DNA of 64,000 nt. It comes from Actinomycetota bacterium (GTDB taxonomy: Bacteria > Actinomycetota > Actinomycetes > S36-B12). The notes under the pieces are model-generated. The model was not told the origin of the DNA and made no database searches. It saw only the letters and a program-made list of their open reading frames with translations. The position numbers and the translations under genes were made by a program. The stretch lies in the NCBI GenBank assembly GCA_016870195.1, contig VGCC01000001.1:62001-126000 (forward strand), written 5' to 3'. Below, in pieces: positions 34,802 to 43,496 of the stretch; positions within the stretch are counted from its first letter, which is position 1; each line of letters starts with the position of its first letter.

Positions 34802-35731
34802 TTAGGTGAGGGTTACCAGCCGGTCCATCAGCAGGGTCACGAAACGATCACGATCGATGCCGAGCCCGACGTGGCAGTTCGGTGTGCGTTCGGTCACACG
34901 CCATCGATCCACCACCGTGCGCCCCACGCACAACTCTGATCCCAACTCGATCTCGACATTGGCGAAGACCGTGGTCACCAGGGTGGGGTCGATCAGGTGC
35001 GCGATGGTCACCGCGTCGTGGATCGGGGCACCCTCCCAGCCGAACCGCTCCTGATGGAAGCCGACGAAGTGGTCGAGGAGTTCGGCCACGAACAGACCGC
35101 AATCCCCCTTTCCTCGCACGGCGTCGGCGTGCTTGTCGGTGAGCCAGGCCTGGTGGGTCACCTCCAGGCCGATCATGGTGAGGTCAAGACCGCTGCGCAG
35201 GACGACGTCCGCGGCCTCCGGGTCCACCCAGATGTTGAACTCCGCCGCCGGGGTCCAATTACCGAGGTTGACGGCACCGCCCATAAACACGATGCGTGCG
35301 ATCCGATGGCGGAGGTGCGGAAGTGCCTCGATCGCCGCCGCGGCATTGGTCTGCGGGCCGGTGACCACCAGGGTGACGGGCTCGGATGCCTCGGTGAGCA
35401 CCTGGCCGATGAGCTCGACCGCGGTGAGCGAACTAGGTCCGCGGCTGGGCTCGACCGGGAGCGGGCCCGCGAGACCACCCTCACCGTGCATCGAGGCGGC
35501 GGTGGAGAGTGCGCGGGCGCGGGGCCTGTCGGCACCTGCAGCCACCGGGATGTCCGGTCGTCCCACCATGTCGAGAACGCGCAGGGCATTCGTCGTGGTG
35601 TTCTCCAGAGTCACATTGCCCGCGACCGTGGTGACCGCGCGGAGGTCGATCGCGGGGTCCGCGACGGCGAGCATGATCGCGAGGGCATCGTCGTGGCCAG
35701 GATCGCAGTCGAGGATGACCGGGATCGACAC
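34802..35731 (-). CDS. Inosine/uridine-preferring nucleoside hydrolase
   Basis: 309 aa from GTG 35731. N-terminal VILDCDPGHDDALAIMLA is the Ca2+-binding DxDPGxDD cluster (DCDPGHDD), with TTVAGNVTLENTT, VFMGGAVNLGN and EFNIWVDPEAADVVL following as in the family, and the C-terminal APIHDAVTIAHLIDP carrying the active-site His-Asp. It hydrolyses nucleosides to base and ribose, a phosphate-free route parallel to DeoA and PNP. The gene begins 2 nt after the methylmalonyl-CoA mutase stop, so it appears to belong to the sdh-mutase operon rather than the nucleoside operon that begins 127 nt further on. Confidence 0.92.
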   Translation of the reverse strand: MSIPVILDCDPGHDDALAIMLAVADPAIDLRAVTTVAGNVTLENTTTNALRVLDMVGRPDIPVAAGADRPRARALSTAASMHGEGGLAGPLPVEPSRGPSSLTAVELIGQVLTEASEPVTLVVTGPQTNAAAAIEALPHLRHRIARIVFMGGAVNLGNWTPAAEFNIWVDPEAADVVLRSGLDLTMIGLEVTHQAWLTDKHADAVRGKGDCGLFVAELLDHFVGFHQERFGWEGAPIHDAVTIAHLIDPTLVTTVFANVEIELGSELCVGRTVVDRWRVTERTPNCHVGLGIDRDRFVTLLMDRLVTLT

Positions 35732-35733
35732 GG

Positions 35734-37329
35734 TTAGAACACGTCCACAGGGGTATAGGTGCCCCATGCATCGCGAAGGGCATCGGAAACCTCGCCCACC
35801 GTTGCGCGTGCGCGAAGCGCATCCTTCATGGGATAGAGCAGGTTGCCATCGCCCGCGGCAGTGTCGCGGATCACCTGGAGCAACCTCGCGACCTCCGCGT
35901 TGTCGCGGCTCGCCCGCAACGTCGTCAGCCGCTGTGCCTGGGTGGCCTCGATGCTCGGATCCACCCGCAAGGGCTCGTAGTGCTCGTGATCATCGATCGC
36001 GAATTTGTTGACGCCCACGATTACCCGCTCGCCCGCATCGATCTCGTTGGTGACCGCGTAGGCCGAGCGCTCGATTTCGGCTTTCTGGAAGCCGGCTTCG
36101 ATTGCGGCAACCGCACCACCCATGTCTTCGATCCGGTCGATGAGTGCCAGGGCCGCGGCCTCGATGTCGTCGGTCATGGATTCGATCACGTAGGACCCGG
36201 CGAAGGGATCGACCGTCTTCGTGACGTCGGTTTCGTACGCGAGGACCTGCTGGGTGCGCAGGGCCAGTCGAGCCGCCTTCTCCGTGGGCAACGCGATCGC
36301 CTCATCGAAGGAGTTCGTATGCAGGGACTGCGTGCCCCCAAGGACCGCGGCAAGACCCTGCACCGCGACGCGGACCAAGTTGACCTCCGGCTGCTGCGCG
36401 GTGAGCTGCACTCCCGCGGTCTGGGTGTGGAAGCGCAGCATCCAGGACTTCGGATCCTGGGCACCAAAGCGCTCCCGCATCACCTTCGCCCAGATGCGAC
36501 GTGCCGCGCGGAACTTCGCCACTTCTTCGAGGATCGTCGTCCGCGCGACGAAGAAGAAGGCGAGACGGGGTGCGAATTCATCGACATCCTGTCCCGACAC
36601 CACGGCAGCTCGCACATACTCGATGCCATCGGCGAGAGTGAAGGCGATCTCCTGCACGGGGGTGGCGCCAGCCTCCGCCATGTGGTAGCCGGAGATCGAG
36701 ATCGTGTTCCACTTCGGGATCTCGGCGCGGCAGTAGGTGAAGATGTCGGTGATCAGTCGCAAGGACGGTGCCGGCGGATAGATGTAGGTACCGCGCGCAA
36801 TGTATTCCTTGAGGACGTCGTTCTGGATCGTGCCATTGAGCGCTGTCGGATCGATCCCCTGCTCCTCGGCCACCAATTGATAGAGCAGTAGCAAGATCGC
36901 TGCAGGCGAGTTGATCGTCATCGAGCTGGAGACCTGGTCGAGGGGGATCCCGTCGAAGAGGGTGCGCATGTCCTCGATGGAGTCGATCGCCACACCCACC
37001 TTGCCCACCTCGCCATGCGCGAGCGGGTGGTCGGAGTCGTAGCCCATTTGGGTCGGCAGGTCGAAGGCGACCGAAAGTCCCGTGGTGCCCGCGGCGAGGA
37101 GTTGCTTGTACCGGGCGTTCGACTCCGCGGCGGTGCCGAATCCCGCGTACTGGCGCATGGTCCACGGGCGGCCGGTGTACATGGCGGGATACACCCCACG
37201 TGTGAAGGGGTACTCCCCCGGTGCGCCGAGCTGCTCCCGCGGCGACCAGCCCTCCAGGTTACCGGCGTCGTAGACCGCCGAGATCGGCAGGCCCGACTCC
37301 GACCGTGCGGAGTCGTCGCTAGTCGGCAT
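35734..37329 (-). CDS. mcmA1: Methylmalonyl-CoA mutase catalytic (large) subunit
   Basis: 531 aa; no B12-binding domain, so it is the separate catalytic subunit of a split mutase. Converts methylmalonyl-CoA to succinyl-CoA. The substrate-binding TIM barrel contains [21 protein letters not shown] and [16 protein letters not shown]. The Tyr in RQYAG and the Arg in SLRLI, which mark methylmalonyl-type enzymes, are present; isobutyryl-CoA mutases have Phe and Gln there. [13 protein letters not shown] and [17 protein letters not shown] are further family signatures. The ATG overlaps the sdhB stop by 11 nt. The cobalamin-binding partner is encoded at 62.1-62.5 kb. Confidence 0.92.
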   Translation of the reverse strand: MPTSDDSARSESGLPISAVYDAGNLEGWSPREQLGAPGEYPFTRGVYPAMYTGRPWTMRQYAGFGTAAESNARYKQLLAAGTTGLSVAFDLPTQMGYDSDHPLAHGEVGKVGVAIDSIEDMRTLFDGIPLDQVSSSMTINSPAAILLLLYQLVAEEQGIDPTALNGTIQNDVLKEYIARGTYIYPPAPSLRLITDIFTYCRAEIPKWNTISISGYHMAEAGATPVQEIAFTLADGIEYVRAAVVSGQDVDEFAPRLAFFFVARTTILEEVAKFRAARRIWAKVMRERFGAQDPKSWMLRFHTQTAGVQLTAQQPEVNLVRVAVQGLAAVLGGTQSLHTNSFDEAIALPTEKAARLALRTQQVLAYETDVTKTVDPFAGSYVIESMTDDIEAAALALIDRIEDMGGAVAAIEAGFQKAEIERSAYAVTNEIDAGERVIVGVNKFAIDDHEHYEPLRVDPSIEATQAQRLTTLRASRDNAEVARLLQVIRDTAAGDGNLLYPMKDALRARATVGEVSDALRDAWGTYTPVDVF

Positions 37330-38077
37330 CCTTCCGAACCTTGATCTTGCTGCCCAGCCAGAGCAGGGGGTCGTACTTGCGATCGGCGACCCGCTCCTTC
37401 AGGGGGATCAAGGCGTTATCGGTGATCTTGATGTGCTCCGGGCATACCTGCGTGCAGCACTTGGTGATGTTGCAGTAGCCGAGTCCCAGTTCCTCCTGGG
37501 CGAGTTCCTGACGGTCCAGGGTGTCCAGCGGGTGCATGTCGAGTTCGGTGACGCGCATGAGGACCCGCGGCCCGGCGAAGTACTTCTTGTTCTCCTCATG
37601 ATCGCGCACCGCGTGACAGGTGTTCTGACAGAGAAAGCACTCGATGCACTTGCGGAATTCCTGGCTGCGCGAGACGTCCTCCTGGGTCATCCGGTACTCG
37701 CCCGGCTTGAGCCCCTCCGGCGGCCGAAACGCCGGCACCTCGCGTGCCTTGACGTAGTTGTAGGTCACGTCAGTGACCAGGTCGCGAATCACCGGGAAGG
37801 TGCGAAGGGGCGTGATGGTGACCGGTTCACCCTCGGGGAGGGAGTTCATCCGGGTCAGACACATCAGACGCGGCTTGCCGTTCACCTCGGCGCTGCAGGA
37901 GCCGCACTTGCCGGCCTTGCAGTTCCAGCGAATGGCGAGGTCGTTCTCCTGCTCCGCCTGGATCCGATGCAGGACGTCGAGGACAACCTCACCCTCATTG
38001 ACCTGGGTGGAGTAGTCCTGGAGGGACCCTTCACCCTTGTCACCGCGCCAAATGCGGAATAACGCCGTGTAGCTCAT
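37319..38077 (-). CDS. sdhB: Succinate dehydrogenase iron-sulfur subunit (Sdh1 type)
   Basis: 252 aa. A [2Fe-2S] ferredoxin-like domain with [22 protein letters not shown] is followed by a double-cluster domain with [11 protein letters not shown] and [17 protein letters not shown] (three FeS clusters in total). It relays electrons from SdhA to the membrane subunit. The pattern and length match the mycobacterial Sdh1 (Rv0247c-type) group. The ATG overlaps the sdhA stop (ATGA); the stop overlaps the mutase start. Confidence 0.93.
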   Translation of the reverse strand: MSYTALFRIWRGDKGEGSLQDYSTQVNEGEVVLDVLHRIQAEQENDLAIRWNCKAGKCGSCSAEVNGKPRLMCLTRMNSLPEGEPVTITPLRTFPVIRDLVTDVTYNYVKAREVPAFRPPEGLKPGEYRMTQEDVSRSQEFRKCIECFLCQNTCHAVRDHEENKKYFAGPRVLMRVTELDMHPLDTLDRQELAQEELGLGYCNITKCCTQVCPEHIKITDNALIPLKERVADRKYDPLLWLGSKIKVRKDAD

Positions 38078-39987
38078 TTCTGCCCCTGTCCCGCTGTGTC
38101 GAGTTCCGCCGCGGTCATGTACTTGCCCAGTTCGACTTCATCGAAGAGGGTCTGGAGATCATTCGTCATCGACACCAGCGACTTTTTCTCCACCACGAGT
38201 TCGCCGTCGTCGACCGTGCAAACCAAGTTCACCTTGCGCCAGTAGGGATCCATCATCGGGAAGTCATCGCGCGTGTGGCCACCGCGCGACTCCTGGCGGG
38301 TCAGCGCCGCGAGGGCGATGCACTTGGACACCAGCAGTTGCTTCGGGAGATCGAGTGCCAGGTTCCAGCCGGGGTTATACGAGCGCCCACCCGTGGTGTT
38401 CAGGAACGCGATCCGCATCGTGAGGTCCTCGATGCTCTTCAGCGCCAGGGTCATCTCGTGCTCGGTGCGGATGATCCCGACGAGATCGTTCATGACCTCC
38501 TGCAGCTCATGCTGGATGGTGTACGGGTTCTCGCCCCCGGTCATCGTGAACGGCTTGAGTGCCCACTCGAGGGCATCCGTGACATCGTTCTCGTTGATCG
38601 CTGGGCGCCAGCCCTTGGTGGCCGCTGCATCGACGTACTCGGCCGCGTAGATGCCCGCGCGGCGACCGAAGACGAGGAGGTCGGACAGCGAGTTGCCGCC
38701 GAGCCGGTTCGAACCATGCAGTCCGCCGGCTGCCTCACCCGCGCAGAACAGCCCGTTCACGCCGACGGCCGCCGTGGTGTCGGGGTCGACCTCCACACCG
38801 CCCATGACGTAGTGGCAGGTGGGACCGACCTCCATCGGCTCCTGCGTGATGTCGACGTCGGCGAGCTCCTTGAACTGGTGCCACATCGAGGGCAGCTTCG
38901 CCTTGATGACATCGGGGGCGAGGCGCTTGGACACATCGAGGTAGACACCGCCGTGGGGGGAGCCACGCCCGGCTTTGACCTCGGCATTGATCGCGCGCGC
39001 GACCTCATCGCGGGGAAGCAACTCCGGCGGACGCTTATTGTTGTCCGGATCGGTATACCAGCGGTCCGCCTCTTCCTCAGTGTCGGCGTACTGAGATTTG
39101 AAGACCTCGGGGATGTAGTCGAACATGAAGCGGCGACCCTCGGAGTTGGTCAGCACGCCGCCGTCACCGCGGACGGACTCGGTGACCAGGAGGCCGCGCA
39201 CGCTCGGCGGCCACACCATGCCCGTGGGGTGGAATTGGACGAACTCCATGTTGATCAGCGAGCCACCGCACTCCAGGGCGAGGGCGTGTCCGTCGCCCGT
39301 GTACTCCCAGGAGTTGCTGGTGACCTTGAAGGACTTGCCGATTCCACCCGTGGCGATGACCACGGCCGAGGTCTCGATCACGATGAACTCACCGGTGGTG
39401 CGCCAGTAGGCCAGGACGCCGCTCACCCTGCGGTTGTCCCCCTCACCGGTCATGAAGATCTTGGTGACAGTGCATTCGGCGAACACGCGGATACCGGACT
39501 CGTAGTCGCCGGTGGCCTTGAAGTCCTGCTGCTGCAGGGCGACAACCTTCTGCTGAAGGGTGCGGATCATCTCCAGGCCGGTGCGGTCCCCCACATGCGC
39601 GAGGCGGGGGTACTCGTGGCCGCCGAAGTTGCGCTGGCTGATCCGACCGTCCTTGGTGCGATCGAAGAGCGCGCCCCAACTCTCCAACTCCCAGACGCAG
39701 TCAGGGGCCTCCTTCGCGTGGAGTTCGGCCATCCTGTAGTTGTTGAGGAACTTGCCTCCGCGCATGGTGTCGCGGAAATGCACCTGCCAGTTGTCCTTGG
39801 GGTTCACGTTCGCCATGGACGCCGCGATCCCGCCCTCCGCCATGACGGTATGTGCCTTACCGAAGAGGGACTTGCTCATCACGGCGACCGTCTTGCCGGC
39901 CTCACGGGCGCTGATGGCCGCGCGCAGTCCGGCTCCACCGGCGCCGATCACGACGACGTCGTACGAGAGCTTCACGTAATCACTCAT
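38074..39987 (-). CDS. sdhA: Succinate dehydrogenase flavoprotein subunit (Sdh1 type)
   Basis: 637 aa from ATG 39987, with GGGAGA 5 nt upstream. FAD-binding motif DVVVIGAGGAGLRAAISA, the covalent-flavin segment KSLFGKAHTVMAEGGIAA with the His, substrate-site residues in EFVQFHPTG and RGDGG, and FCAGEAAGGLHGSNRLGGNSL. Oxidises succinate to fumarate at the cytoplasmic side of the membrane. An in-frame extension further upstream runs over the end of sdhC and is not used here. It works with SdhB and the five-helix SdhC. Confidence 0.95.
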   Translation of the reverse strand: MSDYVKLSYDVVVIGAGGAGLRAAISAREAGKTVAVMSKSLFGKAHTVMAEGGIAASMANVNPKDNWQVHFRDTMRGGKFLNNYRMAELHAKEAPDCVWELESWGALFDRTKDGRISQRNFGGHEYPRLAHVGDRTGLEMIRTLQQKVVALQQQDFKATGDYESGIRVFAECTVTKIFMTGEGDNRRVSGVLAYWRTTGEFIVIETSAVVIATGGIGKSFKVTSNSWEYTGDGHALALECGGSLINMEFVQFHPTGMVWPPSVRGLLVTESVRGDGGVLTNSEGRRFMFDYIPEVFKSQYADTEEEADRWYTDPDNNKRPPELLPRDEVARAINAEVKAGRGSPHGGVYLDVSKRLAPDVIKAKLPSMWHQFKELADVDITQEPMEVGPTCHYVMGGVEVDPDTTAAVGVNGLFCAGEAAGGLHGSNRLGGNSLSDLLVFGRRAGIYAAEYVDAAATKGWRPAINENDVTDALEWALKPFTMTGGENPYTIQHELQEVMNDLVGIIRTEHEMTLALKSIEDLTMRIAFLNTTGGRSYNPGWNLALDLPKQLLVSKCIALAALTRQESRGGHTRDDFPMMDPYWRKVNLVCTVDDGELVVEKKSLVSMTNDLQTLFDEVELGKYMTAAELDTAGQGQK

Positions 39988-40001
39988 GGCGTCTCCCTCG
40001 A

Positions 40002-40817
40002 TCAGAAGAAGTAGAGGTTGGGGATGGTGTCGGTGGCAACGAGCAGGACATACACGTCGGCGAACGCAACGCCGAGGAGCGAATACCAGGCATAGCGCGG
40101 GTGATTGCCGTTCAGTCGCGAGACCCAGGTCCACATCTTGTACCGGACCGGGTGAGCGGAGAAGTGCTTGAGGCGTCCCCCGATGGCGTTGCGGCAGGAG
40201 TGGCAGGACAGTGAGTAGAGCCACAGCAGGGTTGAGCTGGTCAGCAACACGAGCGTGCCCACGCTCATGTGCCCCCACTCGTAGTTCTCATTGCGGAAGG
40301 CGATGACGGCATCGAAGGTGAGGATGGCGTTGAACACGAGACCGATGAAGAAGAAGTACCGGTGCGAGTTCTGCAGGATCAATGGGAAGCGCGTCTCCCC
40401 CGTGTACTTCTTGTGCGCATCGGGGACGGCGCACGCCGGCGGGGAGAGCCAGAACGACCGGTAGTAGGCCTTCCGGTAGTAGTAGCAGGTGAGCCGGAAC
40501 CCGAGGGGGAAGGCCAGGATGATCAGCGCCGGGGACAGCACCCACCAGGACCCGAAAGGAGTCCCGAAGTCCGAGGAACCGGGAACGCAGTTGGTGGCGA
40601 GGCACGGTGAGTAGAACGGGGAGAGCAGGGGCGCCGCGTAGTAGTAGCTGTTCTGGAAGGCCCGGATGGTCGAGTAGATGATGAAGGCGATGAGGACACC
40701 CGCGGTGACGGCCGGCTCGACCCACCACTTGTCTGTGCGCAGGAAACGAGCGGAGATGCGGGCGCGCTCGCCGTTCGGTTGCCCGGACGACGCCTGTGGC
40801 GGTGTCGCCAGAGCCAT
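40002..40817 (-). CDS. sdhC: Succinate dehydrogenase membrane anchor subunit (Sdh1 type)
   Basis: 271 aa from ATG 40817, preferred over ATG 40847 because GAGGAG lies 6 nt before it and a TACTAT -10 covers the other ATG. About five membrane helices: PAVTAGVLIAFIIYSTIRAF, SWWVLSPALIILAFPLGF, YFFFIGLVFNAILTFDAVIAF, SVGTLVLLTSSTLLWLYSL and ARYAWYSLLGVAFADVYVLLVA-like at the end. Histidines in NSHRYFFF, EWGHMSVG and LSCHSCRN are candidate haem or quinone-site ligands. This single large anchor, instead of separate SdhC and SdhD, matches Sdh1 (Rv0249c-type) complexes. Confidence 0.88.
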   Translation of the reverse strand: MALATPPQASSGQPNGERARISARFLRTDKWWVEPAVTAGVLIAFIIYSTIRAFQNSYYYAAPLLSPFYSPCLATNCVPGSSDFGTPFGSWWVLSPALIILAFPLGFRLTCYYYRKAYYRSFWLSPPACAVPDAHKKYTGETRFPLILQNSHRYFFFIGLVFNAILTFDAVIAFRNENYEWGHMSVGTLVLLTSSTLLWLYSLSCHSCRNAIGGRLKHFSAHPVRYKMWTWVSRLNGNHPRYAWYSLLGVAFADVYVLLVATDTIPNLYFF

Positions 40818-40845
40818 GGGAGCCTCCTCAGCCTCGAATTCCGCC

Positions 40846-40851
40846 ATAGTA
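40846..40851 (-). promoter_or_regulatory. -10 element of the sdh operon
   Basis: TACTAT on the minus strand, the best -10 match before sdhC. Transcription would begin ~40839, giving a leader of ~20 nt that contains GAGGAG before ATG 40817. Confidence 0.5.
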
Positions 40852-40923
40852 GGGGCGCTCCCGAGGACCCGCAGCGGGAGATCGTGCGACGTCCATCACA
40901 GGTTCACCCGGTGAGCCGGGACG

Positions 40924-41970
40924 TCAGCCGCCGTTCACCGACGGATCGACCTCCACCAGGATCTTCGGCCTCACCCGGCGGCCGGTGAGAAGGGCATGCG
41001 CCGCCTGCGGGAAATCCGCGAAGGGGAACCGGCTATCGACGAGCTCCCCGGGACGGATCACACCGGCCGCCATGAGACGAAGCACCCGGTCGTACTGCTG
41101 AACCCCGTGCAACACGCCGCTGATTGTCACGTTCTTAAGTACCACGGGGGCGAGCGAGAACCCATTCACCGCTTCCGCGGAGACTCCCGCGAGAGCGATG
41201 CGGGCTCCGGCATCGGCCATGCAAAGGAGGGCATGGGTCGCCGCCGCATCACCCACGAAATCGATGATCACGTCGTAGGCATCTTCGGGTGCATCGGCGA
41301 GTGGACGCGCGCTGACGCCGAGGGCCGCCATCTGGCTCAACCCGTGCGGGGAAGATCCGAAGGCATCCACGCGTGCACCCATGCCGATGAGCACCTGCAC
41401 GGCTACCTGGGCCAGCGTGCCCGTACCGATCACAGCCACGCGGTCCGACTCCGTGGCGCCTGCCACCGCGATGCCCTGCAGCGATGTCACCGAGGGTTCG
41501 CACAGTGCCGCATCCGCGAGCGAGACCGCATCCGGCACGGGCGTGAGGTTGGCCGCGGGAATGGTGATGAAGTTTTGCGCTGCGCCGGGGACCGTTCCCC
41601 ACACACCAAGCTCACTTCTGTCCCGGCACTGATTGATCGAACCGGCACGACAGCGATCGCAGGTCCGGCACGGGATGAAGGGGTGCCCCACCACGCGTTC
41701 ACCGACGTACCGACCTTTCACACCGTCGCCGAGGGACTCGATCACCCCTGACCATTCATGCCCGACAACGAACGGATGCTTTTGCTTACCCTGCAGAACG
41801 AAGGGGCTCGTGCCCGCGATGAGCGCGGCATCGGTGCCGCAGAATCCCACGTAGGCGATACGGACCACCACTTCATCGGATAGTGGCGGACGCACGGGCC
41901 ACGGTTCCACCGCCACCTGGCCGGGTCCCCGAACGACGGCGGCGGAGTTCTCCACGCCCTGAGCCTTCAC
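40924..41970 (-). CDS. Zinc-dependent alcohol dehydrogenase (MDR family)
   Basis: 348 aa from GTG 41970, overlapping the upstream aldehyde dehydrogenase stop (GTGA). Catalytic zinc: YVGFCGTDAAL (Cys, Thr, Asp) and GHEWSGVIESLGDGV (His-Glu). Structural zinc: CRTCDRCRAGSINQC (four Cys). NAD(P) loop: VAVIGTGTLAQVAVQVL. Similar to sorbitol/threonine dehydrogenase-like members; the substrate is unknown. Coupling to an aldehyde dehydrogenase suggests consecutive alcohol and aldehyde oxidation. Confidence 0.9.
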   Translation of the reverse strand: MKAQGVENSAAVVRGPGQVAVEPWPVRPPLSDEVVVRIAYVGFCGTDAALIAGTSPFVLQGKQKHPFVVGHEWSGVIESLGDGVKGRYVGERVVGHPFIPCRTCDRCRAGSINQCRDRSELGVWGTVPGAAQNFITIPAANLTPVPDAVSLADAALCEPSVTSLQGIAVAGATESDRVAVIGTGTLAQVAVQVLIGMGARVDAFGSSPHGLSQMAALGVSARPLADAPEDAYDVIIDFVGDAAATHALLCMADAGARIALAGVSAEAVNGFSLAPVVLKNVTISGVLHGVQQYDRVLRLMAAGVIRPGELVDSRFPFADFPQAAHALLTGRRVRPKILVEVDPSVNGG

Positions 41971-43412
41971 AGGTCGACGGCGAAGTACTGCGTCTCGAGG
42001 AATTCGTGGATTCCGGCGAACCCACCCTCGCGCCCGAGCCCGGACTCCTTCATTCCGCCGAAGGGCGCCGCCGGATCGGATGCGATTCCCCGGTTGATCG
42101 CCACCATCCCGGACTCGATACGCCGCGCTACGCGAATCCCCTCCCCTGCATCACGGGCATAGACATAGGAGATCAGCCCGTACTCGGTGTCATTGGCCAT
42201 CCGGATCGCCTCGTCCTGATCCGTGAAGGTCACGATCGGGGCGATGGGCCCGAAGATCTCGTTGCAGGTCAACGTGGATCCGTGCTCGACGTCGCGCACG
42301 ATGTGTGGCGCGATGAATGCGCCATGGGCGGGAGCCTCGGAGACAGCGATCGGCTCCGCGCCCTCGGCCGCGGCCTGACCGACCAGATCGAGGATCTTGT
42401 CGCGTTCCTTCACGCTGACCATCGCGCCCAGGTCGTTGCCCTGGTCGATTCCCGGGCCGATACGGAGCGCAGTCAGCGCGGCACTGAATCGCGTCGAGAA
42501 GGCCTCGACGAGGGACTCGTGGACGTAGAAGCGATTCGCTGCGGTGCAGGCGGAACCACCGTTGCGCATCTTGGCGATCATCGCCCCTTCGACCGCCTTG
42601 TCGACATCGGCGCCCTCGAGGACAAGGAATGGCGCGTTGCCGCCCAACTCCATGGACGAGGGAAGCACACGGCGTGCGGTCTGTTCGAGGAGCAACTTCC
42701 CGACGTAGGTGGATCCGGTGAACGAGAGCGTGGCCACGCGCGGGTCGGCCAGGATCGCTTCGGAGACCGGTCCCGATGTCGACGTGGTGATCACATTGAG
42801 CACCCCAGCGGGTAGTCCGGCGCGCTGCATCACATCAGCGACCCACAATGCAGTGAGCGGAGTCTCCCCCGCTGGCTTGAGCACCGCGGTGCACCCTGCG
42901 GCGAAGGCGGGCGCCAATTTGCGCGTCGCCATCGCGGCCGGAAAGTTCCACGGCGTGATCATGTAGGCGACGCCCATGGGCTGGTGGTCGACGATGATCG
43001 TCTTGTCGCGATTGGGTGCATAGCGGAAGTCACCCTGGACGCGCACCGCTTCCTCGGAGAACCAGCGGAAGAACTCGGCTGCGTAGACGGCCTCACCCAT
43101 GGCATCCCGCCAGGCTTTGCCGTTCTCCAGGACGATCAGGCGGGCGCAGTCCTCCACCTCGGCGGTCATGATCTCGAAGCTGCGGCGCAGGATCTCGGCA
43201 CGCTGGCGCGCCTGCGTCTGGCTCCAGGTGCGGAACGCGTCGTGGGCGGAGGCGACTGCTGCGAGGGCGTCGGAGACCGTGGCGTCGCCGATTTCCACCA
43301 AGGTGGCGAGCGTGGCCGGATTGCTCACCGGAAGACGCGCCGGGGACTGAACCCACTCGCCGCCGATGAGCAGGCCCGTCGGGGTGCGGGTCGGAAGGGT
43401 GTCCACGCTCAT
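41967..43412 (-). CDS. Aldehyde dehydrogenase, succinate-semialdehyde dehydrogenase-like
   Basis: 481 aa from ATG 43412, with AGAGGA 5 nt upstream. MITPWNFPAAMATRKLAPAFAAGCTAVLKPAGETP is the cofactor region (core ITPWNFP and KPAGE), FTGSTYVGK, MELGGNAPF (general base), and NGGSACTAANR with the catalytic Cys. The K-P-A-G-E and T-A-A-N-R variants are typical of the GabD group, so succinate semialdehyde is the likeliest substrate, not certain. An in-frame extension to 43448 has no start signal. Coupled to the downstream alcohol dehydrogenase. Confidence 0.9.
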   Translation of the reverse strand: MSVDTLPTRTPTGLLIGGEWVQSPARLPVSNPATLATLVEIGDATVSDALAAVASAHDAFRTWSQTQARQRAEILRRSFEIMTAEVEDCARLIVLENGKAWRDAMGEAVYAAEFFRWFSEEAVRVQGDFRYAPNRDKTIIVDHQPMGVAYMITPWNFPAAMATRKLAPAFAAGCTAVLKPAGETPLTALWVADVMQRAGLPAGVLNVITTSTSGPVSEAILADPRVATLSFTGSTYVGKLLLEQTARRVLPSSMELGGNAPFLVLEGADVDKAVEGAMIAKMRNGGSACTAANRFYVHESLVEAFSTRFSAALTALRIGPGIDQGNDLGAMVSVKERDKILDLVGQAAAEGAEPIAVSEAPAHGAFIAPHIVRDVEHGSTLTCNEIFGPIAPIVTFTDQDEAIRMANDTEYGLISYVYARDAGEGIRVARRIESGMVAINRGIASDPAAPFGGMKESGLGREGGFAGIHEFLETQYFAVDL

Positions 43413-43483
43413 GGGCGTCCTCTCTCGTCGAGCCCAGTCTCGCAGCACCGCGGGGTGCGCGGCTGCATGGCCTCGAACCCGCT

Positions 43484-43489
43484 TACCAT
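43484..43489 (+). promoter_or_regulatory. -10 element of leaderless dac gene
   Basis: TACCAT, 7 nt before ATG 43497. Confidence 0.55.
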
Positions 43490-43496
43490 GACCGGG

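Noticed and set aside
33319-34809. Long open frame antisense to the BMP lipoprotein gene.
   Set aside because: No start signal, no domain; the opposite strand encodes a complete lipoprotein with signal peptide and conserved ligand site.
35734-37329. Isobutyryl-CoA mutase (IcmA) as identity of the mutase subunit.
   Set aside because: The Tyr and Arg that bind the methylmalonyl carboxylate are present (RQYAG and SLRLI); IcmA has Phe and Gln.
38275-40014. Very long open frame antisense to sdhA (about 580 codons).
   Set aside because: Composition is rich in Gly, Asp, His, Arg and Leu with no domain. It mirrors the third-position G+C bias of sdhA, whose FAD and substrate motifs are unmistakable.
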